Assembly (NCBI GenBank): GCA_017745175.1
Contig: JAGHZY010000020.1
Coordinates: 97,709-161,708, forward strand
Length of the DNA: 64,000 nt
Direction of reading: 5' to 3'
DNA from: Sphingopyxis sp.
Lineage (GTDB): Bacteria > Pseudomonadota > Alphaproteobacteria > Sphingomonadales > Sphingomonadaceae
The notes under the pieces were generated by a model. The model was not told where the DNA came from and did no database searches. It worked only from the letters and a program-made list of their open reading frames with translations. Of the stretch, positions 28,750-37,672 are shown piece by piece. A program made the position numbers and the translations under genes. Every line of letters starts with the position of its first letter. Position 1 is the first letter of the stretch.

Positions 28750-29655
28750 CTAGTATCGCGCCGCGAGCGACGCCGCCATCGACGGGCGAACCTTCACGCG
28801 CGAGAACTGGCGGACCAGATAGTCGATGAAGGCGCGCGTCGCGACCGACATGATCCCCGGCGAATAGACGACCCAGCATTTGCGGTCGTAGAAGGACCAT
28901 TCGGCGTCGAGCGCGAGCATCCCGCCGCCCGCGAGGTCCTGACGGACGATACTGACCGGCAGGCAGGCGATGCCGAGACCCTTGCGCGCCGCACTGCGCA
29001 GCGCGATCCCGCTGTTGCTCATCCAGCGCGGATTGACCTTGACGCTGACATCGTCGTTGAAACTCATCGTCGCGCTGAGGTCGGTAAGGCAGTCGTGCTC
29101 GAGCAGATCCTGCGGCGCTTCGGGCCAGCCGCGCGCCGCGACATATTGGGGCGCGGCGCAGAGGCAGTAGGACAGATAGCCGAAGGTGCGCGCGCGCAGG
29201 TTCGAGTTGGGCAGGGCGCCGTAACGGACGACGACGTCGAAGCGCTCCTGCACGATCTCGTTCTCGTTGAGATAGGCGATCGGCTCGATCACGATGCCCG
29301 GATGATCGGCGCTGAATTCGGCGAGCAGCGCCGACATGAAGTCCGACCCGAAAATATCGCTGAGCCCGACGCGCAGACGCCCGACGGGCTCGGTACTGTA
29401 GCGTCCGACCTGTTTCTCGACTTCGCTGAGGCGCGTTTGCAGGTCGGCGCATTCGCGGTGGAAGCTTTCGCCCGCGCCGGTCAGCGACAGGCGGCGGGTG
29501 GTGCGGACGAGCAGCTGGACGCCCAGTCGTTCCTCGAGCTCATGCACCGTCTTGCTGATATAGGATTTGGAAACGCCCAGATGATCGCCGGCGGCCGTAA
29601 AACTGCCCTGCTCGACAACCGCCAGAAATTCCTCGATTCCGCGCCAGCTCGACAT
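28750..29655 (-). CDS. LysR-family transcriptional regulator
   Basis: This 301-residue protein has a LysR HTH at residues 5-60 (EEFLAVVEQGSFTAAGDHLGVSKSYISKTV, split) and the substrate domain with the LRVGLSDIFGSDFM entry. The HTH variant SKSYISKTVHELEERLGVQLLVR (split) fits the CrgA/DsdC-like broad group. It lies downstream of the amidohydrolase on the same strand, 175 bases away, with a palindromic repeat between them. It is likely to regulate the receptor-MFS-amidohydrolase set, but this is inference. Confidence 0.9.
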   Translation of the reverse strand: MSSWRGIEEFLAVVEQGSFTAAGDHLGVSKSYISKTVHELEERLGVQLLVRTTRRLSLTGAGESFHRECADLQTRLSEVEKQVGRYSTEPVGRLRVGLSDIFGSDFMSALLAEFSADHPGIVIEPIAYLNENEIVQERFDVVVRYGALPNSNLRARTFGYLSYCLCAAPQYVAARGWPEAPQDLLEHDCLTDLSATMSFNDDVSVKVNPRWMSNSGIALRSAARKGLGIACLPVSIVRQDLAGGGMLALDAEWSFYDRKCWVVYSPGIMSVATRAFIDYLVRQFSRVKVRPSMAASLAARY

Positions 29656-29781
29656 TGTCCCATCCCAAAAGGCCGGGATGCTCTATCAAGCAGGCGCCCG
29701 AATGCAATTGGCTTGTCCCATCGGGGCCATGCAAGCCGCCCCTTCCGCACCGTCTCGATCGAATAGCGATCAAAATCCGTC

Positions 29782-29807
29782 GTCATCCCGGCGCAGGCCG
29801 GGATGAC
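29782..29807. repeat. REP-like palindrome (GTCATCCCGGC..GCCGGGATGAC)
   Basis: A perfect 11-base inverted repeat with a 4-base loop lies between the amidohydrolase and the LysR gene. It has the same outer sequence as the repeats near 39.4, 46.4 and 56.3 kb. Confidence 0.85.
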
Positions 29808-29830
29808 GAGTAAGAAACGTCGGGGTCAGC

Positions 29831-31024
29831 CTACTCCGCCGCCTGCTTGACGAACAGTTCGCGGCGCGGACCGATTTCGCCCGCGACCTTCCACAACGCG
29901 TCGGCATCGACGTCGTAAACGTCGAGCGCGTTGATCCCGAGCATCGCCTGGATATCGTCGTCGGGCAGCCCGCCGAGGCTGACCGTCATCTTTTCGAGCG
30001 TGCTCGGCCACGTTCCTTCGGGGTGCGGATAGTCGGTCCCCCACAGGATGCGGTCGACGCCGATGTCATAATAGGCCTGCGTCGTTTCCTCGTCGGGCAG
30101 CGCCGAACAGCCGACCCAGACGTTGCGCGCGAAATACTCGCTCGGCTTCATGCTCATATTGGCATAATAATCGCCGAGCTTGCCGCTCGTGTGCTTCGCC
30201 GACGCGCGGATGTCCATGAGCTGCATCACCCACGGGAACCAGAATTCGCCGCCCGCCTCGGTGAAGCAGACCTTGAGCTGCTTATATTCCTCGAACACCC
30301 CGCCGAAGGTCATCGACCACAGCGGCCGCGTCATCCAGAAGGCGAATTCGCACAGATAGGTGCCGATCCAGCCGGGCTGCGTCGTGTCATAGGCCGGCGA
30401 GCCGCCCGAATGGAAATGCAGCGGCATATTGAGATCCTGCAGCATCGCCCAGATACGGTGATATTTGGTGTGGTTGTAGAGGTCGTACCCCTCGGTGATC
30501 GCGGGAAAGAACACGCCCTTGAGGCCGTTCTTGCGCGCCCATTCGATCTCCTTCGCGGTTTCGTCGAGATCGTAGAGCGCGGGAATGACCGCAAGGCCGA
30601 TGCGGCGGTGCGGATCGTCCTGGCAGAATTCGGCGAGCCAGCGGTTGTGCGCGCGGGCGCCCGCCCACTGCAGTTCGGCGCGCGCGGCCGACGGCCGCAG
30701 CCCGATGTCGGCGCCGAACGGCGGCGCATTGCGCTCGGTGATGCCGTCGGGGAACAGCACCTCGGCCGCGACCCCGTCCTGGTTCAGCACGCGGTTGCGG
30801 ATCGTGCCGTCCCACGCGCCTTCGAGGCCGTCGCCGACGCGCGCGCGCCACTTGGTGTTGAAGTCGTCGATCAGGAAGCGCTTTTCATGCTCCTCGCGCG
30901 CCTTGATCTCGAGCTGGACGGTGTCGTCGAACTGCTGGTGATATTTCGATTCGAGATAGTCGCGATAGCGCTCGGGCGGGAGGCCGACGTGGCCGTCCGA
31001 CGAAATGACAAGATAACGATCCAT
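29831..31024 (-). CDS. amidohydrolase family protein (ACMSD-like metal-dependent hydrolase/decarboxylase)
   Basis: This 397-residue TIM-barrel protein of the amidohydrolase_2 group has the metal-binding start VISSDGHVGLPPE (D10, H12). A later histidine is in PLHFHSGGS, and a C-terminal Asp is in WGTDYPHPEG. This group includes ACMSD-type decarboxylases and ring-cleavage hydrolases. The start at 31024 has a GGAGAGG ribosome site 5 bases upstream; the longer frame lacks this. It follows the TonB receptor and MFS genes on the same strand, consistent with processing of an imported compound. Confidence 0.88.
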   Translation of the reverse strand: MDRYLVISSDGHVGLPPERYRDYLESKYHQQFDDTVQLEIKAREEHEKRFLIDDFNTKWRARVGDGLEGAWDGTIRNRVLNQDGVAAEVLFPDGITERNAPPFGADIGLRPSAARAELQWAGARAHNRWLAEFCQDDPHRRIGLAVIPALYDLDETAKEIEWARKNGLKGVFFPAITEGYDLYNHTKYHRIWAMLQDLNMPLHFHSGGSPAYDTTQPGWIGTYLCEFAFWMTRPLWSMTFGGVFEEYKQLKVCFTEAGGEFWFPWVMQLMDIRASAKHTSGKLGDYYANMSMKPSEYFARNVWVGCSALPDEETTQAYYDIGVDRILWGTDYPHPEGTWPSTLEKMTVSLGGLPDDDIQAMLGINALDVYDVDADALWKVAGEIGPRRELFVKQAAE

Positions 31025-31154
31025 ATTTCCTCTCCGCTTCATTCTTTACAATGCAGACCCTGCCCGGCCGCTCTCGCGGATCGGATCGGGCGCATGACGA
31101 TGGTCCGACACTATGCGCTTCGCGCGCGGGAAAAAGCGGCCCGGCGGCAACGCA

Positions 31155-32405
31155 CTATCGCTCGTCATGAACAATGGCCGGATCGGACGGGGGCCGCGCC
31201 AGATGGTCGAACAGCAAGGCGGCGCAGATCGCCGCCGCGACCGCGAAGGGCGCGGGCCGCCACCCCTGATAGGCCATCGACGCGAGGATCGGCGGCAGCG
31301 TGATCGACGCGCCCGCAATCAGCGTGATCGCCGACGCGATTCCGACCTGCTCGCGCGCCGATCCCGCGAGCGACGCCGCGGCGCTGAAGCCCGGCCGCGC
31401 GAGCCCGTAGCCGAAGCTCGCGAGCGCGAACCCCGCGGCGGCCGGCCAGACGCCGCCGGACATCGCCACGGCATTCCCCGCCGCTGCGAGCGCGGCCCCC
31501 GCGCGCATCATCGTCCGCGGCGACAGCGACAGCAGCCGCACCAGCCCCCACTGCGCGAGCAGCGCGGCGATCGCGCCCGCCGTCATAGCGAGGCCGATCA
31601 TCTTTTGCGCCGCCGCGGCGCCCGGCGGCATCCGGTCGATGATCACGAAACCGATGGTGTAGAGGTTGATCGCCTGCGCCGAGCAGAGGAGCAGCCCGAA
31701 ACTGAGATGCCGCCCGATTGCCTTGCGGCGCCACACATCGGCGAGCGAGGGTGCGGCGGGGTCCGCCGCTGCTACCGTCACCATCGGCGATGCGGCGGGA
31801 AGGAACAGCCACGACCCCGCCAGCGCCAGCGCGCCGAGCAGTGCGAAGCCGAGCATCGGCCCGAAAGGCCCCAGCGGGTCGATCATCATCGCGGGGGCGA
31901 TCGCGGGGCCGATGATCGTGCCGAGGCTGAGCGCGCCCGCGAGGCCGGCGATCGCGTGCGTGCGCTGCGCGCCCTCGGTCCGCGCCGCGACCAGCGCCTG
32001 CGTCGCGGTCGCCGCCGCGGACCCCAGCAAGCCGTATATCGACCGCAGCACGGCAAAGCAGCCGAAGGTCGCGACCGGCGGCAGCAGCGCGAGCAGGCCG
32101 AGCTCGACCGACAGCGCGCAGCCGCCCATCGAGAGCACGAAGCCGACAAGACCGGCGCGAATGTAGAAGGCCGGTCCGGCGCGCCCGATCCGCGACACCC
32201 AGAAAGGCGAACTGACCGCCCACGTCAGCGCCGAGACCGAAAAGATGCCCGCGACGAGGAAATCGGGGATGCGCAGCATCCGGCCGATCGCCGGCATCAC
32301 CGACACGAGGCCGATGTTGCCGATCGCGGTCAGGAAGGTCACCGCCCCCAGAAAGGGCAGCACCCATCGTGACCCCGCGGGCGACGGGGACGAAAGCGCC
32401 GGCAC
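31155..32405 (-). CDS. MFS transporter
   Basis: This 416-residue protein has about 12 hydrophobic helices of the MFS type (AVTFLTAIGNIGLVSVMPAIGRML at the N-terminus, split; internal repeat at FASFGYGLARPG). Motif A is poorly conserved (SPFWVSRIGRAGPAF). It starts with GTG 12 bases after the stop of the third TonB receptor and precedes the amidohydrolase by 130 bases, so the three are probably one transcript. Inner-membrane passage of the receptor's substrate is inferred. Confidence 0.82.
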   Translation of the reverse strand: MPALSSPSPAGSRWVLPFLGAVTFLTAIGNIGLVSVMPAIGRMLRIPDFLVAGIFSVSALTWAVSSPFWVSRIGRAGPAFYIRAGLVGFVLSMGGCALSVELGLLALLPPVATFGCFAVLRSIYGLLGSAAATATQALVAARTEGAQRTHAIAGLAGALSLGTIIGPAIAPAMMIDPLGPFGPMLGFALLGALALAGSWLFLPAASPMVTVAAADPAAPSLADVWRRKAIGRHLSFGLLLCSAQAINLYTIGFVIIDRMPPGAAAAQKMIGLAMTAGAIAALLAQWGLVRLLSLSPRTMMRAGAALAAAGNAVAMSGGVWPAAAGFALASFGYGLARPGFSAAASLAGSAREQVGIASAITLIAGASITLPPILASMAYQGWRPAPFAVAAAICAALLFDHLARPPSDPAIVHDER

Positions 32406-32417
32406 CGGACCGTCCGA

Positions 32418-34733
32418 TCAGAAGCGGATACGCAGCTCTCCGCCGAAGCTGCGCGGATCGCCATATTGACCGAGCGTCAGGACGCCGAGGTTGATCGCGC
32501 TGACCTTATATTCCTTGTCGGTCAGATTCTTGCCCCACAGCGCGAGTTCGGCCGTCGTGCCCCCGCCGAGCTCGATCCCCGCGAGCGCGATACGCGCGTC
32601 GAGCAGCCCGTAGGACGGCATCTTCGCGAGCGGGTCGGGGGTGATCGACGAGAACTGGCTGCTGCGCCAGCTGTAGTTCAGGCTCGTCTCGAGCCGCGCC
32701 CCGCCAAGATCGTGACGATAGAGCCCGCCGACCTGGTAATTCCATTTCGGGACGCGCGACAGCACATAGGTGTCGGTGACGTCGGTGCCGTCGGGCAGGA
32801 TGAAATCGGTGTAGCGCGCATCGACATAGCCGCCGCCGAAATTGATCGTGAAGCCGTCGACGGGACGCAGCGTTCCCTCGACCTCGAAGCCGGTGAATTT
32901 CGCCTTGCCCGCGTTGATGATGTTCGTCGTCACGAGCGAGGGCACGAACACGCCGGCCTGGAAATCCTTGTAGATCGAATGATAGACCGCGGCGCTCAGG
33001 TTGAGCGCATTGCCGAGCCCCGCATATTTCATGCCGAGTTCGAACGACGTCAGCTTCTCGGGATTATAGGCCGTCATGAAGGCGGTGTTGGTCGCGGCGG
33101 TGTCGTTGATGCCCCCGCTCTTGAACCCCGTCGCGACGCGCGCATAGACCGAGAAATCGGGCTGGATCTTGTACAGGATGTTGAATTCGGGGTTGAACCG
33201 TTTCCAGACTCCCGAATTTTCGAGCGGGCTGAGGTCGGTATAGCCGATGCCGCCCGCGCCCGGCCGCGCACCGGCGGCGGGCCCGCCGCTGCGGGTGACC
33301 GGATTGCCGTTCGCATCGCGCAGGAACACCCCCGATCCGGGCGCCGCCGGATTGGCGCGATACGCCGAGTTCGACAGCAACAGTTCATAGGCGTGCTTCG
33401 ATTCGCGCGTGTAGCGAAGCCCGACCGATGCGGTCAGCCGCTCGTCGAGCGCGCGCGGCGTCCACGCGAACTGGCCGTAACCGGCGTAGGATTTCGAATG
33501 GCCGCCGCGTTCGCTGATGTCGAAGGCGTTGCCGCCGAACTGGAAGTTCCAGCGCGGATTATACACGTCATATTTGTCGTCGAGGTAGAAGGCGCCGAGC
33601 GTGTATTTGAAGTCGCCGACGGTCCCGATCGCCTGGAATTCCTGCGTGAACTGCCGGTAATTATTGTCGAGGATGATACGCAGCAGGTCGAGCGGGCTGC
33701 CGTCGAAGTCGCTCGCCGAGCGGGTGATTGCGGTCCGCCGCGCGGTGATCGACTTGAGCGTGAGATCGCCGATCCCTGGCTCCCATTCGAGCGTCAGCGC
33801 GTGGCCGTTGGTGCGATAATCGCTGCGGAGCGCGCTTTGCGCCCCGATCTCGCGCGTCCGGCCGCTCACGACATAGGGCTTCATCAGCGCGTTGACGAAG
33901 GCCGTCGCGCCCGATCCGGTGACCGCGGTCGCGACGAGCTGGTTCGGGGTGCCCTTGCTGTCCGAAATGTCATAGCTGTAAAGCGCGCTGAAGCTGCCCG
34001 ACGGCCGCCACAGCAGGTCGGCGCGCGCCGCCCACAACTCTTCCTCGCCGAAATTGTCCTTGCGCAGCGAATTGCGGTAATAGCCGCCGTCGAGCTTGGT
34101 GATCACGCCGACCTTGGCGCTGAAACCCGCGACCTCGGGCAGGTCGACCGAAAGCCGCTGGGTGAACTGGCCCCAGCTTCCGGCGCCCGCCAGAAACTGC
34201 CCGCCGAACTCGCCGCTCGGCTTGCGCGTGATGAGGTTGACCGCGCCGCCGATCGTGTTCTTGCCGTACAGCGTGCCCTGCGGCCCGCGCAGCACCTCGA
34301 CGCGTTCGAGGTCGACGGTGTCGAAGGCCGCGCCGGTCGATTTCCCGATCGGCACGCCGTCGATATAGAGCCCCACCGGCTGGTCGCGCGCGAGGCTGGT
34401 GTCGGCCGACGGCGACAGGCCGCGGATCGTGATCAACGGGCCGAAGCTGTTGCCGATCGTCTCGTTGATCTGGACGTTCGGCACGATCGTCGCGATGTCC
34501 GCCACGTTGCGGACCTGCGCGCGGTCGATCGCGGCGCTGCTGACTGCGGAGACCGAGATCGGCACGTCGACGAGCCGCTCCTCGCGCCGCTGCGCGGTGA
34601 CGACGATGTCGCCCTCGGCGGGCGCGGCGCTGTCCGCGGCTTCGCCTTCGGATGCCTCCTGCGCCATCACGACCGATGAATTGAGCGCCGTCGCGGCCAT
34701 GACCGCCCAAAAGGCGGTTTTCCGAAATGCCAT
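32418..34733 (-). CDS. TonB-dependent outer-membrane receptor
   Basis: This 771-residue importer has a signal peptide (residues 1-25, ending SSVVMAQ). The TonB box is in GDIVVTAQRREERLVDVP. The plug has LITIRGLSPSADTSLARDQPVG (split) and VERVEVLRGPQGTLYGKNTIGGAVNLITRKP (split), and the barrel ends in GGELRIRF. The start at 34733 follows GAGGGAGG; the open frame continues about 300 bases upstream without a signal peptide. It is first in a receptor - MFS - amidohydrolase operon. The sequence type matches receptors of sphingomonad catabolic loci, but the ligand is unknown. Confidence 0.92.
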   Translation of the reverse strand: MAFRKTAFWAVMAATALNSSVVMAQEASEGEAADSAAPAEGDIVVTAQRREERLVDVPISVSAVSSAAIDRAQVRNVADIATIVPNVQINETIGNSFGPLITIRGLSPSADTSLARDQPVGLYIDGVPIGKSTGAAFDTVDLERVEVLRGPQGTLYGKNTIGGAVNLITRKPSGEFGGQFLAGAGSWGQFTQRLSVDLPEVAGFSAKVGVITKLDGGYYRNSLRKDNFGEEELWAARADLLWRPSGSFSALYSYDISDSKGTPNQLVATAVTGSGATAFVNALMKPYVVSGRTREIGAQSALRSDYRTNGHALTLEWEPGIGDLTLKSITARRTAITRSASDFDGSPLDLLRIILDNNYRQFTQEFQAIGTVGDFKYTLGAFYLDDKYDVYNPRWNFQFGGNAFDISERGGHSKSYAGYGQFAWTPRALDERLTASVGLRYTRESKHAYELLLSNSAYRANPAAPGSGVFLRDANGNPVTRSGGPAAGARPGAGGIGYTDLSPLENSGVWKRFNPEFNILYKIQPDFSVYARVATGFKSGGINDTAATNTAFMTAYNPEKLTSFELGMKYAGLGNALNLSAAVYHSIYKDFQAGVFVPSLVTTNIINAGKAKFTGFEVEGTLRPVDGFTINFGGGYVDARYTDFILPDGTDVTDTYVLSRVPKWNYQVGGLYRHDLGGARLETSLNYSWRSSQFSSITPDPLAKMPSYGLLDARIALAGIELGGGTTAELALWGKNLTDKEYKVSAINLGVLTLGQYGDPRSFGGELRIRF

Positions 34734-34957
34734 AATGCCTCCCTCTCCGACTGCGGCCTCTTCGAGCCGCCGATATCCGGGCTTCTTCCGCTGGGCCCGA
34801 TTACGGAGCGGGACGATAACCAACCTTCCGTGCCGATAAAGCGCGCCATCGTAACTACACTGTTCACCCATGTGGCGAATAGCCGCGCGCCCCGAAAATG
34901 ATGCCCATCGGGTTCCGGCCCGGTTTTGCGGGTTGCGGGACCGGCACGGCCGAAGAA

Positions 34958-35578
34958 TCAGCAGAGATAACGGATCATCAGCCCAAGTGTTTCCGGTTCG
35001 ATGGCGTCCCCCGCGAGCATGTCGGGACATTCGATTACGCCCCTGTGAACGATGGCCTCGGTGGCGGTTTCAAGGATGAAGGCCGCGAAAGCGGGATCGA
35101 GACCGGGCCGCAACCTGTCCTTGTGAAAAAGGAGGAAGGCTTCGAGCGCCCTGGCAATCCGGCGATGCGTATCCATTGCCAGCGCGATCTTGCCGATCCG
35201 GGGAACCTGCTCGGACAATATCTTGTGCAGCGACGGGTCGAGACGATGCGCTCTGACCCCCGCCTCGACATATGCCCTGAGCCCGTCTTCCAGCGAGACC
35301 GCTTCGGGATGCGCCAGCGCGGCGCCCAGAATCGCTGTCACTTCCCCGGCATGGCGCTCGACGAGGGTCGCGACCAGCGCCTCCCTGTTCGGAAAATATT
35401 GATAGAGAGAGCCGATGCTCACCCCCGCCCGCCGCGCCACGCGCCCGGTGGTCATGCCGTCGTAGCCATGCTCGACGAGGATGTGAGCGGTCGCGGTGAT
35501 GATCGCCTCCACCGTCGCGCGCGAACGCTCCTGGCGCGGGCGTTTTCTGGGGGCGGTGGCGACTGCGACGCTCGGCAT
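34958..35578 (-). CDS. TetR-family transcriptional regulator
   Basis: This 206-residue regulator has an HTH (AIITATAHILVEHGYDGMTTGRVARRAGVSIGSLYQYFPNREAL, split over residues 24-68). The ATG at 35578 was chosen; the longer frame starts with TTG at 35605. A perfect 13-base palindrome (35602-35633) lies 24 bases upstream, between this gene and the divergent peroxiredoxin-like gene, and is the obvious operator for autoregulation and control of that gene. Confidence 0.9.
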   Translation of the reverse strand: MPSVAVATAPRKRPRQERSRATVEAIITATAHILVEHGYDGMTTGRVARRAGVSIGSLYQYFPNREALVATLVERHAGEVTAILGAALAHPEAVSLEDGLRAYVEAGVRAHRLDPSLHKILSEQVPRIGKIALAMDTHRRIARALEAFLLFHKDRLRPGLDPAFAAFILETATEAIVHRGVIECPDMLAGDAIEPETLGLMIRYLC

Positions 35579-35601
35579 GGACGATCCGGGGAATGCGAGT
35601 G

Positions 35602-35633
35602 GCAATAATGTGAGGGATGTCTCACATTATTGC
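35602..35633. promoter_or_regulatory. TetR operator: perfect 13-base inverted repeat
   Basis: Arms GCAATAATGTGAG (35602-35614) and CTCACATTATTGC (35621-35633) are exact reverse complements around a 6-base spacer. Such AT-rich TNATNN-type palindromes between a TetR gene and its divergent target are standard operators. Confidence 0.85.
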
Positions 35634-36279
35634 TCGATATGGACGCAAGGATCAAGATCATGGAGCCGGAGGGAACAGGGCATGGCGCAATGCTGCGCCC
35701 GTCGAGGGGGGTGCTGCGACCGGGCGCGCTGGTTTCGACCGGCACGTAACGGACATTTTCGGCAAGCGCGTCGCCCTTGCCGATCCCGACAGGCTGGTGC
35801 ACCTGCAATTCCGGCGTTTTGCGGGATGCCCCGCCTGCGATCTCCATCTGCGCGAGCTCGCCCGGCGCCACGCCGAGATCGAGGCGCTTGGCATTCGCGA
35901 GGCCGTGGTATTTCATTCGCCCGCCGAAGCGCTGCGGACCCATGCCGGCGACCTGCCCTTTGCGCTTGTCGCCGATCCGGAGAAGCGGCTGTATCACGAG
36001 TTCGGCGTGGAAACCTCGTGGCGCGCATTGCTATCGCCGGCTGCGCTGACCCCGCTGGCACGCGTCATCGGTCACGGCCTCGCCATGGTCGTTCGCGACC
36101 GCAGGCCGGTGCCTCCCCTGCGCCCCGTCGGCGGACGGTTCGGACTGCCCGCCGACCTGCTGATTGACGGCAACGGGCAAGTGCTCGCCAGCAAATATGG
36201 CGAACATCTCGACGACCAATGGTCGGCTGACGACCTCATTGCCCTCGCCTCGTCGGTCGGCGGCGGCGGCCGCGCATAA
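35617..36279 (+). CDS. peroxiredoxin-like (AhpC/TSA) family protein, N-terminus uncertain
   Basis: The thioredoxin-fold core has HLQFRRFAGCPACDLHLRELARRH (split) with a CPAC-type active site, VVFHSPAEALRTHAGDLPFALVADPEKRLYHEFGVE (split) and GLPADLLIDGNGQVL. This matches the peroxiredoxin-like AhpC/TSA group of about 180-200 residues. The first in-frame ATG (35617) lies inside the TetR operator, and the first 45 residues are not family-like. A good start with AAGGA upstream (ATG at about 35660) and a family-like PGALVSTGT run lie in another frame and hit TAA just before VTDIFGKRV. A one-base frameshift near 35730-35745, natural or from sequencing, is therefore likely. It is divergent from TetR. 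Confidence 0.72.
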   Translation: MSHIIARYGRKDQDHGAGGNRAWRNAAPVEGGAATGRAGFDRHVTDIFGKRVALADPDRLVHLQFRRFAGCPACDLHLRELARRHAEIEALGIREAVVFHSPAEALRTHAGDLPFALVADPEKRLYHEFGVETSWRALLSPAALTPLARVIGHGLAMVVRDRRPVPPLRPVGGRFGLPADLLIDGNGQVLASKYGEHLDDQWSADDLIALASSVGGGGRA

Positions 36280-36349
36280 TGCCGGGATTCGGCGCAGGGC
36301 CGCCATTCCCCTTCCCTCCCCTTGATCCTCGACCACCGGGAGAATCGGC

Positions 36350-37153
36350 TTACACGGCTTCGGTCGCGCGATAACGTTCCGCCACATCGCGCTTCGACAG
36401 GTTCGGCCCCATCGCCAGCCGCGCAGCCAGATAGTCCTTCCACTGGGCTTCGTCGGCCAGCGGCGGGATCGTCACCTCCTCGCCGCGGTCGAGCCCGGCG
36501 AGCGCCGCATCGACAAGGTCGCCCGCGCTCATGATCATCTCGGCGGGAAAGGCTTCGATATCCTTGCCCGACCGCTCCCAGATCTCGGTACGCGTCGCAC
36601 CGGGGAGCACCGCCTGCACATGAAAACCCTGCTCGCGGCCGTTCGCGGCGAGCGCATGGCTGAGGTTGAGCAGGAACGCCTTCGACCCGCTGTACACGCC
36701 CTCGTACATCTCGGGCGCAAGCGCGAGGACCGAGGCGATGTTGACGATCGCGCCCTTGCCGCGCGCGCCGAACGCCTTGCCCGCCGCGATCGCCAGCCGC
36801 GCCGCGGCGGTGATGTTGAGCGCGACGATCGTCTCGATCTCGCGCGCGCTATTCTCGAGCGTGCCGCCGTTCAGCGACATGCCGGCATTGTTGACGAACA
36901 GCGTGATCGCCGCATCATCGAGAAGTCGCTGCTCGATACGCGTCACATCGTCGCCCCTGGTGAGGTCAGCGGCGATCACATCGACGCGGGCGCCCGTTTC
37001 GGCGCGCAGCTTCGCGGCGAGTTCTTCCATTTGCACGCCATTGCGCGCGACGAGGATCAGGTCGCGGCCGCGCCGCGCGAGGCGGTCGGCATAAACGGCG
37101 CCAAGGCCGGTCGATGCGCCCGTGATCAGGGCCGTTCCGGTGGGGATAGTCAT
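36350..37153 (-). CDS. short-chain dehydrogenase/reductase
   Basis: This 267-residue NAD(P)-dependent oxidoreductase of the classical SDR type has ALITGASTGLGAVYADRLARRG (split), a VARNG turn that favours NADP, AADLTR, NNAGMSLNG, IVNIASVLAL and the YSGSKAF catalytic pair. The ATG at 37153 was chosen over the longer frame. It is divergent from an HxlR regulator with 63 bases between, a pairing often seen for stress- or substrate-induced reductases. The substrate is unknown. Confidence 0.9.
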   Translation of the reverse strand: MTIPTGTALITGASTGLGAVYADRLARRGRDLILVARNGVQMEELAAKLRAETGARVDVIAADLTRGDDVTRIEQRLLDDAAITLFVNNAGMSLNGGTLENSAREIETIVALNITAAARLAIAAGKAFGARGKGAIVNIASVLALAPEMYEGVYSGSKAFLLNLSHALAANGREQGFHVQAVLPGATRTEIWERSGKDIEAFPAEMIMSAGDLVDAALAGLDRGEEVTIPPLADEAQWKDYLAARLAMGPNLSKRDVAERYRATEAV

Positions 37154-37216
37154 ATAAATGCTCCTTGCAGGCGGCCCGGCAGCGAGTCGCTTGCAAAATG
37201 ATAGTGACTGCCTCAT
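37154..37216. promoter_or_regulatory. SDR/HxlR divergent control region
   Basis: These 63 bases hold promoters in both directions. A repeated word cttgca (near 37163 and 37191) and an AT-rich core (aaaatgatagtgactg, 37196-37211) are candidate HxlR contacts. Confidence 0.45.
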
Positions 37217-37663
37217 ATGCGTTCAATGGCTATCGACGAAAATAATTCGGGCACCTGCCCCGTCGACCGCGGGCTGATGCGCGTCGGCGACCGCTGGAGC
37301 ATGCTCGTGCTCCGCGATATCGAGCGCGGGCTGACGCGCTACGAACAGCTTCGCACCAGCCTCGGCATCGCGCCGAACATATTGTCGCGGCGGCTGTCGG
37401 CGCTGACCGAAGCGGGACTGATCGAAAAAAGGCGCTACAGCGAGCGTCCGCCGCGCGACGAATATCAGCTCACCGTCGCCGGACGCGACTTCCTGCCGAT
37501 CCTGATGGCGATCGGCGCATGGGGCCGCAAACATAATGGCGGCGGCGCGCTCAGCCGCCACCTCGACGCCGAAACGGGCGAGGCCGTGCGCCCGGTCGTC
37601 GTCGACGCCAATACGGGTGCCCCGATCGGCTCGCGCCCGCTGCGCCTCGAATATCCGGATTGA
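37217..37663 (+). CDS. HxlR-family transcriptional regulator
   Basis: This 148-residue winged-helix regulator has the HxlR N-terminus CPVDRGLMRVGDRWSMLVLRDI (split; Cys at residue 14, as in the redox-sensing subset). The recognition region RYEQLRTSLGIAPNILSRRLSALTEAGLIEKR (split) and a YQLT wing follow. HxlR proteins sense aldehydes, quinones or oxidants through this Cys. It is divergent from the SDR gene and is its likely regulator. Downstream it converges on a sulfotransferase. Confidence 0.92.
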   Translation: MRSMAIDENNSGTCPVDRGLMRVGDRWSMLVLRDIERGLTRYEQLRTSLGIAPNILSRRLSALTEAGLIEKRRYSERPPRDEYQLTVAGRDFLPILMAIGAWGRKHNGGGALSRHLDAETGEAVRPVVVDANTGAPIGSRPLRLEYPD

Positions 37664-37672
37664 ACCCGGCGC

